Source: Siphonodentalium dalli
Lineage: Eukaryota > Mollusca > Scaphopoda > Gadilida > Siphonodentaliidae
DNA length: 64,000 bases
Reading direction: 5' to 3'
Assembly (NCBI GenBank): GCA_032622095.1
Contig: CP136066.1
Coordinates: forward strand, 199,850,978-199,914,977
Shown here: positions 1 through 12,590 of the stretch, piece by piece
Layout: the number at the start of each line of letters is the position of its first letter
Numbering within the stretch: the first letter of the stretch is position 1
Notes under the pieces: model-generated
Seen by the model: the letters and a program-made list of their open reading frames with translations, nothing else
Told to the model about the DNA's origin: nothing
Database searches by the model: none
Made by a program: the position numbers and the translations under genes

Positions 1-2049
1 TCACTCAGGCAAAGTTATCAAAACGTCAACAAACATCAAGGCATATGCTTGGTCTGTCTATATATCGGTCAAATGAGTTGGTGTTCCATCACTGGCTTAT
101 CAGTGTGAACTCGCGCTGCATGTTTATAGGTCACATTAACTCATTGATGCGTATACCCTTGCATACCCTGGTCTCGTGAATATACGCACACACCGGGCTT
201 ATTTTCAGGAGCGAAATGTGCTCATATTGGGATTATTTAACCTCAATACACGCTATATATGGACATAAAAGGGGTTTACAAAACAGTACATATGGGACTA
301 TTTCCATACGAAATTAGGTATTATTGGTATTATTTAATCTACCCATTTTCATCGACTCGACTTACCAGTTTCACATTATTTTTAATGTGTTTTCAGCGCG
401 GCCCGCGCAATCAACGGAATAACGTATATGAACTCACTAGGGCTTATCTCGGAATCAAATAAGTTCAAAATGATACGAAGCTATGTGAGATTTAGGCCCA
501 ATATTAACCTATTTCACGAGGATATGCCTTGAGGAAATGTTCAACTGGCTAGCAGCTGAACTTATGATATTATATGAACATATGATATCATATTTCCCAC
601 CAAAGAATATATATTCTTCTGCGCATGTATGATCGTTTCGACTGCTTTTATCATATGAACATCCATCCAAGTCAAATGAATACCATTCAGAATAGAAAGG
701 ATTAAAGTGAATCATAATCTTCAACTTCTCACATTTTATTTGACAAATTACAGTGATCAAATATGACAATAATACTGATATGCCACGAATCTCTACTTTG
801 TCTACACCCGCGTAGGGATATAGAAATTTATTAACCGAGCGCACTATAATCGATTCGAGTTGATCTTTAGCGAGGCTCGAACCGAATTTATTGAACGAGG
901 ATAATAAAGTATTGCATTACACACACAATAGCGTATTTGTGCGAAATACAGCAAAATACAGAAGCTTTCAAAACGTTCAATAAAAAAATTGGTATTGTTC
1001 TTGAACAATACAAATGTTCTTGAACAATACAAACCGATTACGTCAAAAACGTCATTGGCGACGTCAACTTTAACAGACAAGTTCTTCATTAAATTATTAG
1101 GTATAGCCTACAGTAAGCACACGCTTGTTCAATTAAATACATGTACCCACTATCAACCAAAATTGTAGTATATCTTACAAGCTGCAATCTTCAGAGTGTG
1201 CAATTAACATAGAACAACAGAGTTTTGTGAATATGTTAACGTTTTTGTCGTGCCACGAGGTAAAACTCGAACTCCCGGTTCTCGTTTTACCATCGCGTCC
1301 CAACAAACTCGTGAAATAACGTTAACCAGTTCACACACTTGTGTCGTTCTATCTATGTATTGAATTGCTACGAATTTGATATTCATTTTATCACATAGTC
1401 ACATTTTAGCAAGATAAACGATCTCGAAACGTCGAGATTAAATAATTAATATAGATTTCCTTATCACAACCAAATAGGAAATAAAGACACCTACAAGAAA
1501 AAATATAGTTCCATTTTAAATGTGTCTCTTCGTGTTGACAAAATTGTTCAACCACCTTATCACATTTAGTCAACACTAAATAACCCAACACAAATCGAAT
1601 ATCATAATTATGTTTTATTTAACACAATAATGAAGTTCCAGCATTGACATCGACATCATTGCGCTAAGCTCTTATGTCACTGGCTGTGCCGATAATACAC
1701 ATGTGTCTTACTAAAAATATGAGGCACCCATTGAAACCCCGGGTATACACGCGTTGATGTTCTGCACATGCCTTGTTCTGACGGCTAATTATATAATATT
1801 GAGACAAAAACAGCATAGTGAATATATATGATTGTTAATACATATGCATTAATAGTATATGTCAGACTGGGATGGTCCCAGCTCAAGCGTTCATGATTAC
1901 AGCGACTGTTGTGAGCCGAGAACGTTATAAACATTGCATTGATTACGAGGGGAATTAGTCCACGATGGTTAGCGACCCGATACATGTAAGCGATTATACT
2001 CGCAACGTCCTATCCTCTTATCATATTAATCCCATAAATATCAGGGTTG
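1..2049. other. No gene recognised
   Basis: AT-rich sequence with short frames up to 111 codons that show no domain or splice context. A 19-bp duplication (TGTTCTTGAACAATACAAA) lies near 1009-1046, and a weak family D fragment at 380-530. Confidence 0.6.
380..530 (+). repeat. Diverged fragment of family D
   Basis: TTTAATGTGTTTTCAGCGCG, GGAATAACG, CGGAATCAAATAA and CACGAGGATATG occur in the same order as in the right half of family D. Confidence 0.45.
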
Positions 2050-2215
2050 GGACGATTACATGCCAATGTAATCGATTACGATTACAATTTCTTTTGATTT
2101 ACATGATTACGATTACGATTACTGATTACATTTTTTCGAATGTAATCGATTACGATTACAATTACTTTAGTAAATGTAATCGATTACTTTTTGATTACAT
2201 CTGGTTACAATTGTT
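2050..2215. repeat. GATTAC-rich palindromic patch, possible hAT terminus
   Basis: Repeated GATTACGATTAC and TGTAATCGATTACGATTACA motifs, preceded by CAGGGTTGGGACGATTAC, which resembles a hAT-type end. No matching second end was found. Confidence 0.55.
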
Positions 2216-2721
2216 AGTTTCCAACCATTTTGCTCGCATATGAATAAATAATGATATAATTCAAATTAACATATCAAATTTCATTGAATACAGACATCAC
2301 TGCATAACATGGAAACAAGAAACGACTGAAACAATAGAAAGAAGCAAGCAATAAACATATATACGTTTTACATTTACATGTATTGGAAAGGTTTCATCAT
2401 GAAGTTATGCACCAACTTATTGGGAATACATTATGTCTTATGTGTATTTATTTATGGAAATATGTTACAATATATTTTTAATTTTCTTACATGCATTCAA
2501 ACTAACGCATAATATTTATGAAAATATCAACAGAAACAATTATAAATTATTTGCATTTCTGTTAGATTTAACCCTTTACCCAACAAACCGGCCAAAACCG
2601 GCCAAATAAAGCTTCAACAGCCTAAAATATCTTCGGTCTGTCTCAATAGAACCATACAAATATGGATATCATTGGAACCGGCTCCTTGACCACATTGTGA
2701 TGGTTACAGTTATGCCCTGTG

Positions 2722-2788
2722 CCAATGCATTCTCTTATATATGCGAGTCGACCATAGGTCGCCTCGCATATATAAGAGAATGCATTGG
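2722..2788. repeat. 67-bp palindromic hairpin cassette (type copy of 15)
   Basis: Perfect 26-bp arms starting CCAATGCATTCTCTTATATA enclose 15 bases (TCGACCATAGGTCGC) that themselves pair, giving a nearly full-length stem with a 3-base loop. Other copies: 3368-3434, 9517-9583, 9664-9730, 11825-11891, 14254-14320, 14545-14610, 27481-27547, 27616-27682, 29450-29516, 29614-29680, 38765-38831, 38961-39027, 53593-53659, 53868-53934. The uneven centre shows that paired copies are oriented oppositely. Confidence 0.95.
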
Positions 2789-2869
2789 CCTAAAAAAAAA
2801 TCCTTTTTTAACACTTTTTACCATTTTTTCTTACATTCTTTAACAATTTAATAATTTTTAATGTGATAA

Positions 2870-3362
2870 AGACACGGTTGGCCTTGGCGGTGGGTATCCT
2901 GTGAAAATATCTCCACCCGTCAAAAACCGCCACAAACAGAAAGAACATCAAAATGTAGATGGACTTTGTCCGTATACAAATAAGAAATATCGCATAAACA
3001 GTATGTTATGGTCATATGTTTGACCATTGTTATGTAAACAAAAGCGTAAAAAGTTACTTTTCTGGTGTTTGTTTATATTATGATGGTAAACATAAAGAGC
3101 GTTCTTTGTTGATGAATACCTGATATGGAACTAATAAAGAGCGTTTATGCCATTTGTGCGTGATTAGCCAGTAGCATTGTGCTGTCTTCTGTAACACAAT
3201 CAGGCTCTTGCTTAGGTAAAATATAGTAGGTCTTTATGATAACATGCTGTTTACGCGATGGTCATGGTATATATGAACGGAACTGTATGCGTTTTACTGT
3301 TTTCTGTTTACGGTGTTTGGAACAAAAATGAATATTTTCGACAATTAAGGCCGCACGTGCCT
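2870..3362. mobile_element. TTAA-targeting TIR element (family N, 493 bp) nested in family A
   Basis: Termini are AGACACGGTTGGCC and its near-inverse ending GCACGTGCCT. It sits in the TTAA that family A copies carry just before the second hairpin; the right duplication is intact (3363-3366) and the left has become ATAA (2866-2869). It has the same 493-bp length as the copy at 54691-55183, in opposite orientation. Confidence 0.85.
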
Positions 3363-3465
3363 TTAAGCCAATGCATTCTCTTATATATGCGAGGCGACCT
3401 ATGGTCGACTCGCATATATAAGAGAATGCATTGGCACAGGGCCCTTCTGTTGGGTAAAGGGTTAA

Positions 3466-4044
3466 TAGGTATTAAATATCCATGGTCATAGTCATATAAT
3501 CACAATAGGCACACGACGGTCGCCCAAATCGAATGACGCCTTCTGTAAAATACATTATAAAGGAATAGGTGGTAACTAAGAAATATATTACCTTCGCTGT
3601 TTGTTTCAATGTTATACAGTCAAAACATCATACAATTTCCAGCATTGGACTAGTGGACTATGATCCCGACGGGCGCAGCCAGAGTAGGGCTTCGTTGCAT
3701 GATATAGTGAAATATACGATATACATAATACATACTGTTTGTGTTATATAGTCAGCACATACATATATCAGTCATAAAGGTCAGTTTTCTGCGCACTTGT
3801 TATACAAACGCTCTTTTCCTTTTTGCTTTTTTTCTGATGCCGATAGCTTCTATATAATATGACTTGAATACATCTGGATGCAGCACGTGAGATTCATATA
3901 ATTTTAATGTATTTTACCTCTTTATACGGGCCTATTGTGTTCGCCCAAATGTGACAAAAGATCGCAAAAGGCAGCGCGGGTATTATATATAGGTGTAATT
4001 TGATGCTCCCTATCGACATGGGGATTTAAACTGTGTGGATTCTG
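3466..4044. other. No gene recognised
   Basis: Single-copy-looking AT-rich sequence between a family A element and a foldback element. The same holds for 4332-4761 and 5125-5676, where overlapping short frames on both strands have no recognisable content. Confidence 0.55.
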
Positions 4045-4331
4045 CCAAGCCTTGAAATAGGATGTCTGTCATTTGCAGAATGAGATCCCCCCGAGGGTGA
4101 ATTTAGTGATGCTACCCCGCATAGCGGGCTAGCATCACCAAATTAACCCTCTGTGAACCTCATTCTGCTGAGGTGTAAGCAGACTTGAGGTCCCCAGAGG
4201 GTGAGTTTGGTGATGCTAGCCCGCTATGCGGGGTAGCATCACTAAATTCACGCTATACGGGGTAGCATCACTAAATTCACCCTCTGGGGACCTCATTCTG
4301 CAAATGACAGACACCCTATTTCAAGGCTTGG
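4045..4331. mobile_element. Foldback element with CCAAGCCTTGAAATAG termini
   Basis: The first and last roughly 60 bases are inverted copies. The inner part carries repeated GTAGCATCACTAAATTCA and CCCGCATAGCGGG palindromes. Flanks ATTCTG and ATTCAG may be an imperfect duplication. Confidence 0.8.
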
Positions 4332-4761
4332 ATTCAGGGGTGCATTCTGCTAACATCACATAGAGATACGTGTATAAATATGTCCCATCCTTATTTGGAC
4401 CAAACTAAAGGTAAGATTGTCCCAATGGGACCAAGGGTAGCCCCGAAGTGCAACTGTGCCACATTAAGTGTAGCTGTATTAACACATCCGTACTTCTGTT
4501 TATACAACACAATACAAAGAATAAAATTGAGCATGTTGCGAAGTCTAAGTCGATTAAGGGGGATAACTCCGCCCAAAACAGTCGGATTGACCTCATAATC
4601 ACAGATGCATGCGTTCCCATGGTATTAAATAAATGCACAGTTTGTTTTTAAATGAACGGAAAATGTAGGAATACCGATTCCAATATACCCATTAACTTCG
4701 TTACGGGGTACAATTAATCAAACATCTAAAGCGAATTATCCGCATATCATACGAATACGGA

Positions 4762-5124
4762 GCCTGTTCTCCCGAAAACCCCCACATTATCTGCTTATAA
4801 AGAGCTTATTTTAGGTAGATAATCTGCTGAGAATTGCCTAATTTTGAGTCGATAATGTGCTAAAAATGAAAGCATTTTAGTCAAATTATCGACTCATAAT
4901 GAGGCGATTCTAAACAGATTCTGTGCGAACAATGACACAAATGAGCCAACTCACGACTGTTCAGGTGTACGCTCTTTAACGTGTGTTTTCAATGTGGTCC
5001 GCGCCATAAAACGAAATAACGGCTATGATTCCATTATCTGATTATTTCAGAATCAAATAATCGGATTATGTACATATTTCACATTATAGGTCAATTATAG
5101 GCGTATTTGTGCCAGGATATGTTG
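4762..5124 (+). repeat. Interspersed repeat family D
   Basis: Starts GCCTGTTCTCCCGAAAACCC and ends AGGATATGTTG. Internal palindrome GAGTCGATAATGTGC...ATTATCGACTC, then ACGCTCTTTAAC and TCCGCGCCATAAAACG. It has no terminal inverted repeats and no coding capacity; class unknown. Confidence 0.8.
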
Positions 5125-5676
5125 GAATACAACAACACGTATTCACTATCGGACACTATTCCGAGATAAAACCAAATTCATGTTGTTTTAAACTGATCGT
5201 CTTATTTGATATTCACGAGTAACACACAGTTGTCCCAATTTACAAATGCACCATTGGTATATATATACATATCAAAGGAGCTCGAAAACACAGAAGAGAA
5301 TATTGCATTAATAAGTATGATTGTGAATGCATCTAATGGCACTGTATACTTTTTCACCCAACAGGTAATATCAGAATGGAACACACTACGGAATATAAGC
5401 TCCTATAATGTACATTCCTAATTGAACAGAGCATTTATTTAGACTATAGTATATGTGTGAAAGACGGTTTGATCCGATATGATATACTAACGATAAAGAT
5501 ATTTTCGGGTTTCTTTTCAAATGTATAGACACTCATTTGGATCATGTTTAAAATTCAACATCATTGTAGCCAAATATCATCATATAGGCTTAATATAAAT
5601 GTGCCACTCCGGTAGGACCATTCTCATTGCGATAATAAATTTTAATTTGTTCACGCACACATGACGCACTGAACAC

Positions 5677-6056
5677 ATTCTGATTTATATACAACTAGCT
5701 GGTGCACCCGCCCATTCTGATTTATATACAACTAGCTGGTGCACCCGCCCATTCTGATTTATATACAACTAGCTGGTGCACCCGCCCATTCTGATTTATA
5801 TACAACTAGCTGGTGCACCCGCCCATTCTGATTTATATACAACTAGCTGGTGCACCCGCCCATTCTGATTTATATACAACTAGCTGGTGCACCCGCCCAT
5901 TCTGATTTATATACAACTAGCTGGTGCACCCACCCATTCTGATTTATATACAACTAGCTAGTGCACCCGCCCATTCTGATTTATATACAACTAGCTGGTG
6001 CACCCGCCCATTCTGATTTATATACAACTAGCTGGTGCACCAGCCCATTCTGATTT
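5677..6056. repeat. 37-bp minisatellite, first block
   Basis: About ten near-identical 37-bp units of the form ATTCTGATTTATATACAACT then AGCTGGTGCACCCGCCC. The last unit degrades after GATTT. There are no spacers between units, so it is a tandem array. Confidence 0.97.
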
Positions 6057-6455
6057 TTATTACATGATCCTACCTTTATTCCATTCAATAAACCCATTCT
6101 ATAAATTGTGATATTAAACGTTCGTTTAATAACAGGAAATAGTGCCAGGTGACCTTTGACTTCCGGTTTGAGGTTTCTTTACATTCCGTACGCTACGTCT
6201 CAAAATACTATGGCTTCCAATATAATTTCAACAAACTATAATGAATGAAGATTTTGAAAAGTTATGTCATTAAATATACGCCATTAAATACGCCAAACAG
6301 TCTTTATTTATCTGGGACTATTTCTTTGCGCGGGCAAACAACGTAGAGTTGTGAGAAACGTCATCGCATGCCTTATAGAAGTTGATGTTAGTTTCGCGTC
6401 CCATTTGTTGATTTAAGTATGTTTTGTCGAGGTTTTGGATCATGTAATAAATAGA
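6057..6455. other. Unique spacer between the two minisatellite blocks
   Basis: Non-repetitive AT-rich sequence separates the two blocks of the same 37-bp array. It shares no unit sequence with them. I see no gene in it. Confidence 0.7.
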
Positions 6456-6600
6456 ATCTACAACTCGTCCCAAGTTTATAGCGGAATTTACAAAACTCGT
6501 CCAGTAAATTAGGTCTGTACCTCGCCAAAGGCTCGGTCCAGACCTAATTTACTGGACTCGTTTTGTAAATTCCGCTATAAACTGGGGACTCGTTGTAGAT
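6456..6600. mobile_element. 145-bp hairpin (MITE-like)
   Basis: Long arms beginning ATCTACAACTCGTCCC are repeated inverted at the end as GGGGACTCGTTGTAGAT. The arms continue inward through GTTTATAGCGGAATTTAC and meet at a short loop near CTCGCCAAAGGCTCGG. It abuts the second minisatellite block. No clear target-site duplication is seen. Confidence 0.8.
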
Positions 6601-6603
6601 CCT

Positions 6604-8500
6604 CTATATATACAACTAGCTGGTGCACCCGCCCATTCTGATTTATATACAACTAGCTGGTGCACCCGCCCATTCTGATTTATATGCAACTAGCTGGTGC
6701 ACCCGCCCATTCTGATTTATATACAACTAGCTGGTGCACCCGCCCATTCTGATTTATATACAACTAGCTGGTGCACCCGCCCATTCTGATTTATATGCAA
6801 CTAGCTGGTGCACCCGCCCATTCTGATTTATATGCAACTAGCTGGTGCACCCGCCCATTCTGATTTATATACAACTAGCTGGTGCACCTGGCCATTCTGA
6901 TTTATATACAACTAGCTGGTGCACCCGCCCATTCTGATTTATATACAACTAGCTGGTGCACCCGCCCATTCTGATTTATATACAACTAGCTGGTGCACCC
7001 GCCCATTCTGATTTATATACAACTAGCTGGTGCACCCGCCCATTCTGATTTATATACAACTAGCTGGTGCACCCGCCCATTCTGATTTATATACAACTAG
7101 CTGGTGAACCCGCCCATTCTGATTTATATACAACTAGCTGGTGCACCCGCCCATTCTGATTTATATACAACTAGCTGGTGCACCCGCCCATTCTGATTTA
7201 TATACAACTAGCTGGTGCACCCGCCCATTCTGATTTATATACAACTAGCTGGTGCACCCGCCCATTCTGATTTATATACAACTAGCTGGTGCACCCGCCC
7301 ATTCTGATTTATATACAACTAGCCGGTGCACCCGCCCATTCTGATGTATATACACCTAGCTGGTGCACACGCCCATTCTGATTTATATACAACTAGCTGG
7401 TGCACCCGCCCATTCTGATTTATATACAACTAGCTGGTGCACCCGCCCATTCTGATTTATATACAACTAGCTGGTGCACCCGCCCATTCTGATTTATATA
7501 CAACTAGCTGGTGCACCCGCCCATTCTGATTTATATACAACTAGCTGGTGCACCCGCCCATTCTGATTTATATACAACTAGCTGGTGCACCCGCCCATTC
7601 TGATTTATATACAACTAGCTGGTGCACCCGCCCATTCTGATTTATATACAACTAGCTGGTGCACCCGCCCATTCTGATTTATATACAACTAGCTGGTGCA
7701 CCCGCCCATTCTGATTTATATACAACTAGCTGGTGCACCCGCCCATTCTGATTTATATACAACTAGCTGGTGCACCCGCCCATTCTGATTTATATACAAC
7801 TAGCTGGTGCACCCGCCCATTCTGATTTATATACAACTAGCTGGTGCACCCGCCCATTCTGATTTATATACAACTAGCTGGTGCACCCGCCCATTCTGAT
7901 TTATATACACCTAGTTGGTGCACCCGCCCATTCTGATTTATATACAACTAGCTGGTGCACCCGCCCATTCTGATTTATATACAACTAGCTGGTGCACCCG
8001 CCCATTCTGATTTATATACAACTAGCTGGTGCACCCGCCCATTCTGATTTATGTACAACTAGCTGGTGCACCCGCCCATTCTGATTTATATACAACTAGC
8101 TGGTGCACCCGCCCATTCTGATTTATATACAACTAGCTGGTGCACCCGCCCATTCTGATTTATATACAACTAGCTGGTGCACCCGCCCATTCTGATTTAT
8201 ATACAACTAGCTGGTGCACCCGCCCATTCTGATTTATATACAACTAGCTGGTGCACCCGCCCATTCTGATTTATATACAACTAGCTGGTGCACCCGCCCA
8301 TTCTGATTTATATACACCTAGTTGGTGCACCCGCCCATTCTGATTTATATACAACTAGCTGGTGCACCCGCCCATTCTGATTTATATACAACTAGCTGGT
8401 GCACCCGCCCATTCTGATTTATATACAACTAGCTGGTGCACCCGCCCATTCTGATTTATATACAACTAGCTGGTGCACCCGCCCATTCTGATTTATATGC
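6604..8500. repeat. 37-bp minisatellite, second block
   Basis: About 51 units of the same 37-bp repeat as 5677-6056, mostly identical. A rare variant (CTAGTTGG in place of CTAGCTGG) occurs at 7911 and 8318, exactly 407 bp or 11 units apart, showing an 11-unit duplication within the array. Confidence 0.97.
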
Positions 8501-9485
8501 AATGAATAAGCTCAACACCGAGTTGTTATTTTCGAATGAAATATCCATATATGACATATATGAACAAGATGAACAATTGACTAAATAGTGTTTGAACGAC
8601 TAAATCATATGTAAACATTAACGCAGACGACGTGATATCTATAATGATTATGCGAACGGTGGTGTTGATGATGATGACAGATGCTAACGATTAAACGCAT
8701 CCATACCGCCACTGTACATATGTATACTATTGCACTTAATTAACATGCACCTTTTACATATACCTCTCTTCGTAACATGTGAATTCATATCTATAGAGAA
8801 ATAAAGCATAGCCTTTAGTGTGGCATATGCACCCAACGCTCAGTTTATAGCAATGCTAAATGTGTATACGGAGGGGAAATTGTGCTGTTTTCTGAGTTCA
8901 AGAAGGTCCGTGGTCCTCGATGGCTAACTTTACCTTTGCCAAATATTTTGTCAAATGATAATAGTTTTTGGCAAATTCTTTCAGAAGTTGCCAAATTCTA
9001 CCAGTGTTAGCTAAAGCGAGTCTCATATTTCGACAATCAGTGTTTGAACGACTTTTAATATTAATAGAAAAGGAGTTAAGTATTAATCATTCACGTCTCT
9101 ATACTATTGTTTATGATAGAACAATCAATCAATCAATCACCGAATAATACAAGTGTAACAGGGTTGATTCATCAGAATGTCACGTCAAAACAGAGGATTA
9201 CCTATTTAACCACCATACATGCTACACACTCTGAAGCTACAACTTCGACGGTGCAGCAAACATATTGGGAAGTACTTCTGTTACCTTGTAGTGATTGTGT
9301 AGAACTATTTGCCAGCTTTCGTTGCTGGTGTTGGGACTTTAGCCGATTTTAATAGGTTGACTCCTATATATACGATAACATATTACTTTTACTGTTGATA
9401 TCCATACACCTCTTGATACGCATGCTATTATTTTAGCTGCATGCTGAATCGAAATGGCTCATACAGGTGATTGTTACACTTTCGC
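8501..9485. other. No gene recognised
   Basis: Unique AT-rich sequence after the 37-bp array. An 81-codon plus frame near 9107 has no signal or domain that I recognise. Confidence 0.55.
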
Positions 9486-9489
9486 TTAA

Positions 9490-9880
9490 CCCTTTACCCA
9501 GCAGAAGGGCCCTGTGCCAATGCATTCTCTTATATATGCGAGTCGACCATAGTTCGCCTCGCATATATAAGAGAATGCATTGGCTTAACACATTAAAAAT
9601 TATAAAATTGTTAAAGAATGTAAGAACAAATGATAAAAAGTGTTAAAAAAAGATTTTATTAGGCCAATGCATTCTCTTATATATGCGAAGCGACCTATGG
9701 TCGACTCGCATATATAAGAGAATGCATTGGTACAGGGCATAACTGTAACCATCACAATGTGGTGAATGAACCGGTTCCAATGATATCCATATTTGTATGG
9801 TTCTATTGAGACAGACCGAAGATATTTTAGGCTGTTGAAGCTTTATTTGGCCGGTTTTGGCCGGTTTGTTGGGTTAAGGG
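9490..9880. mobile_element. piggyBac-like MITE (family A)
   Basis: Flanked by TTAA (9486-9489, 9881-9884), with CCCTTTACCCAGCA termini and two opposed 67-bp hairpins at 9517-9583 and 9664-9730. 391 bp, non-coding. Confidence 0.85.
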
Positions 9881-9910
9881 TTAAGCTTATAAAACACAAA
9901 TAAAAGTATT

Positions 9911-10276
9911 CAACATATCGTCTCCCAAATACGCACATAATCGTCCTACAATGTGAAATAGGTACATAATATGATAATTTTATTCTAACATAAGCAGATT
10001 ATGGATCATATCCGTTATTTCGTTTTATGGCCCGGGCCACAACGAAAACACATGTTAAAGAGCGTACACATGAAAAGTCGTGAGTTGGCTTATTTGTGTT
10101 ATTGCCCACACATAATCAACATAGAATCACCTCGTCATGAGTCGATAATGTGACTCAAACTTTCTCATTTTCAGCACATTATCTACCCAAAATGAGGAGG
10201 CCATTCTAATCAGATTATCTACATAAAACAAGTTATGTTATAAGCAGATAATGTTCGGGTTTTTGTGAGAACAGGC
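9911..10276 (-). repeat. Interspersed repeat family D
   Basis: Reverse-orientation copy ending GAGAACAGGC, with the inner GTCGATAATGTG palindrome and TTAAAGAGCGTACAC. It follows 30 bp after a family A element. Confidence 0.75.
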
Positions 10277-11262
10277 TTAAGTATTATAAGAGTTTCCTGA
10301 AATGGATGGAATTTGTTTTAACTTACTTGAGGAATTAAAATGTGGCTTGCCAATATTTTCGCCACATGAACCTATGTTTGCCAAAAGTGAATTATCCCTG
10401 CACTGGCTACGCCCGTATATATCACATCCAAAGCATGGGAACTTTATATCATTGAACAAAGGACACAGGGAATATATTTGTGTGTTAATACTTGTTCCTT
10501 AATCTATTTCACAGTATGAGGCGGTTCCAACTCGAGATTGCATGATGTTGTGGCTTTTGTGAGTCGATAATCAATATACATTAAATTGATGATACCTATA
10601 GAAATTAATTTCATGTTTGTAAGCGACGCAAATCAAACTCAGCTCAACAAACCGACACAGTCCCCTAAATCATACAATCTTCACCTACTGTTGATTAAAT
10701 TATTAAGGAACAGGTACTAAGAAATATATTAGCTGCTCTGTGTTTAATGTTATAAACTTCCCGGTCAGAACATCATAAAGTTAACTGGTTGTGAACTGGT
10801 GGAGTATGATATATAGGGCGTAACCAGAGTAGTCATTCGTGAGATGATATATTCACAATGTATTCACAATGTTTGACCCAACCCAGACTTCCAAACGTGA
10901 CCTATGTTTTAATGAAGCAATGACGAGTTGAGCCGTGCCCACGAGGCACACTCCCCTCAAATGGCAATTATTGGATCCAGTCATAGAACCAGTGTATGCA
11001 TAACACGCGATTAATCTTGCGTGATATTTCTTCTATCACCGAGACGTACGATAAACACAATATAGGCGCTTATCAGAATAAATATTTAAACCGGAGGCTA
11101 AACGCGTGCAAATTACATATAATTATCAAGTAAATACCATCCTGCTTTGACGTATATGAAATGGTGACGTATAGCCTGAATACAGTTATTTATGTGTCAA
11201 CACATGATAACACGACTTCATAATTAAATTAGTAAAGAAGAATGCAAACATTTCATTGTCTT
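10277..11262. other. No gene recognised
   Basis: Unique sequence. Opposite-strand frames near 10277-10502 overlap each other and neither is convincing. 11392-11812 is similar AT-rich sequence with nothing visible. Confidence 0.55.
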
Positions 11263-11266
11263 TTAA

Positions 11267-11387
11267 CCCTGTCATGACGTGAGCTGGGCTGGTGCAGCAT
11301 TAAATGTAATGTGTCAGTTCATTCTCTTATAGAATACATTGCCACAGGGTTTTCGCAAAATTTCAGGAAGATCCAGTCATTGAAGTG
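11267..11387. mobile_element. Short internally deleted copy of family A'
   Basis: TTAA at 11263-11266 and 11388-11391. It shares CATGACGTGAGCTG-type left and TTTTCGCAAAATTTCAGGAA right sequences with the copy at 29102-29364 and keeps a shrunken hairpin (TTCATTCTCTTATAGAAT). Confidence 0.65.
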
Positions 11388-11812
11388 TTAAGTCCAGATC
11401 CACACATAATTTGATTAAAGATATTCAATGTATTCGTAGTGGGTTATTCGAAATAACATAAATTTTATAAAAGTTTGTAAAGCATCTTACTAATCTATAT
11501 TTTCAATATTAATAACTCTTCATTAACGAGATTTCACATATCAAAACCGTTGTTAATGCTACATGTTACATGTTTCATTGTTGACCATAATCCAACTAAT
11601 CCAATATAATATCAAAGTTTAAATAAATTATACCGCAAATAGTGGATAAGGTCAAAGCGTTGAAACATTCTGAAAAATCTTATTTAGATTAACATATTTG
11701 AACTTCTAGTTAATACATGATTAGCGATGTTTGTTGACAAATCACTTTTGCGAAATTTCGTTATTCGAGAATGATCAATAATAAATATAAGAACAACGAT
11801 CTTCTTCTTATT

Positions 11813-12057
11813 TTTTACCCTGTGCCAATGCATTCTCTTATATATGCGAGTCGACCATAGGTCGCCTCGCATACATAAGAGAATGCATTGGCCTAACAAT
11901 TTTTTAGCATTTTTAAAAAATAAATTTATTTACAATTTTTAGGACATAAAATAAAAAAAACATCCATTACCCTGCAGGGAGCCCCACACATATATAGAAG
12001 CATATATAAGAGTGTCGTCTGCTCATGTTTGTCTGGGGCTCTATATGGGTGAAATTA
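11813..12057. mobile_element. Family B fragment
   Basis: It contains one 67-bp hairpin (11825-11891), the TTTAGGACATAAAATAAAA core and the GGGAGCCCCACACATATATA palindrome, in the order of family B, but neither terminus. Confidence 0.75.
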
Positions 12058-12482
12058 TATTTCTCAATCTAATTCTTGGTTGTGATGTTTTGACAGAATT
12101 ATAATGTTTTGCACATTTACCCACTGCGAGTGGTTTGTATCCATTTAGTGTTAGTATGGAAATTATAACATTACTCTCGAGAACAATTTACTTGTCATGT
12201 TTGACCGCTAGGTCCGCATCTCAGCAGCCACAGTATTGTGTTGGGGGGGGGGACCAGGTCGTTCCTATAATATGAATATACAAGTGTTCAAAAACAGTCA
12301 AATAATTATGTTCTGCATGCTACGGTTAGAATAGTTTTTTCCCTTATATTAAAATATTTTGAATATTGGATGAAACACGTTATGGTGTAATATAAAACAT
12401 TTGTCCCAATATCGACCAAACTTGATTCAGTACAATGCCCGAAAAAAAGACGAAGGTATGTAATCTGATACATTACCTTGTT

Positions 12483-12590
12483 GGAATGTTTGTGAATACA
12501 CCGTGCCAAACGAAGGAGAATACCTCTTTTAATCCGGAATGTTTGTGAATACACCGCGCCAAACGAAGGAGAATACCTCTCTTATAATCC
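12483..12590. repeat. Direct duplication of about 53 bp
   Basis: Two adjacent copies starting GGAATGTTTGTGAATACACC, with a few differences (12483-12535 and 12536-12590). Confidence 0.85.

Larger units (their letters stand above)
2572..3461. mobile_element. piggyBac-like MITE (family A), interrupted by a nested element
   Basis: TTAA flanks both ends (2568-2571, 3462-3465). Terminal inverted repeats are CCCTTTACCCAACA and its complement. Two 67-bp hairpins in opposite orientation sit inside. Without the nested 493-bp element and its 4-bp duplication the length is 393 bp, close to the copy at 9490. CCCTTT termini with TTAA duplications are characteristic of piggyBac-related elements. No transposase is encoded. 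Confidence 0.85.

Noticed and set aside
2722-2788. Rho-independent terminator or bacterial REP element
   Set aside because: The context is animal DNA and the hairpins are internal parts of mobile elements.
5677-8500. CRISPR-like regular array
   Set aside because: Units follow each other without variable spacers; it is a plain 37-bp tandem repeat in animal DNA.
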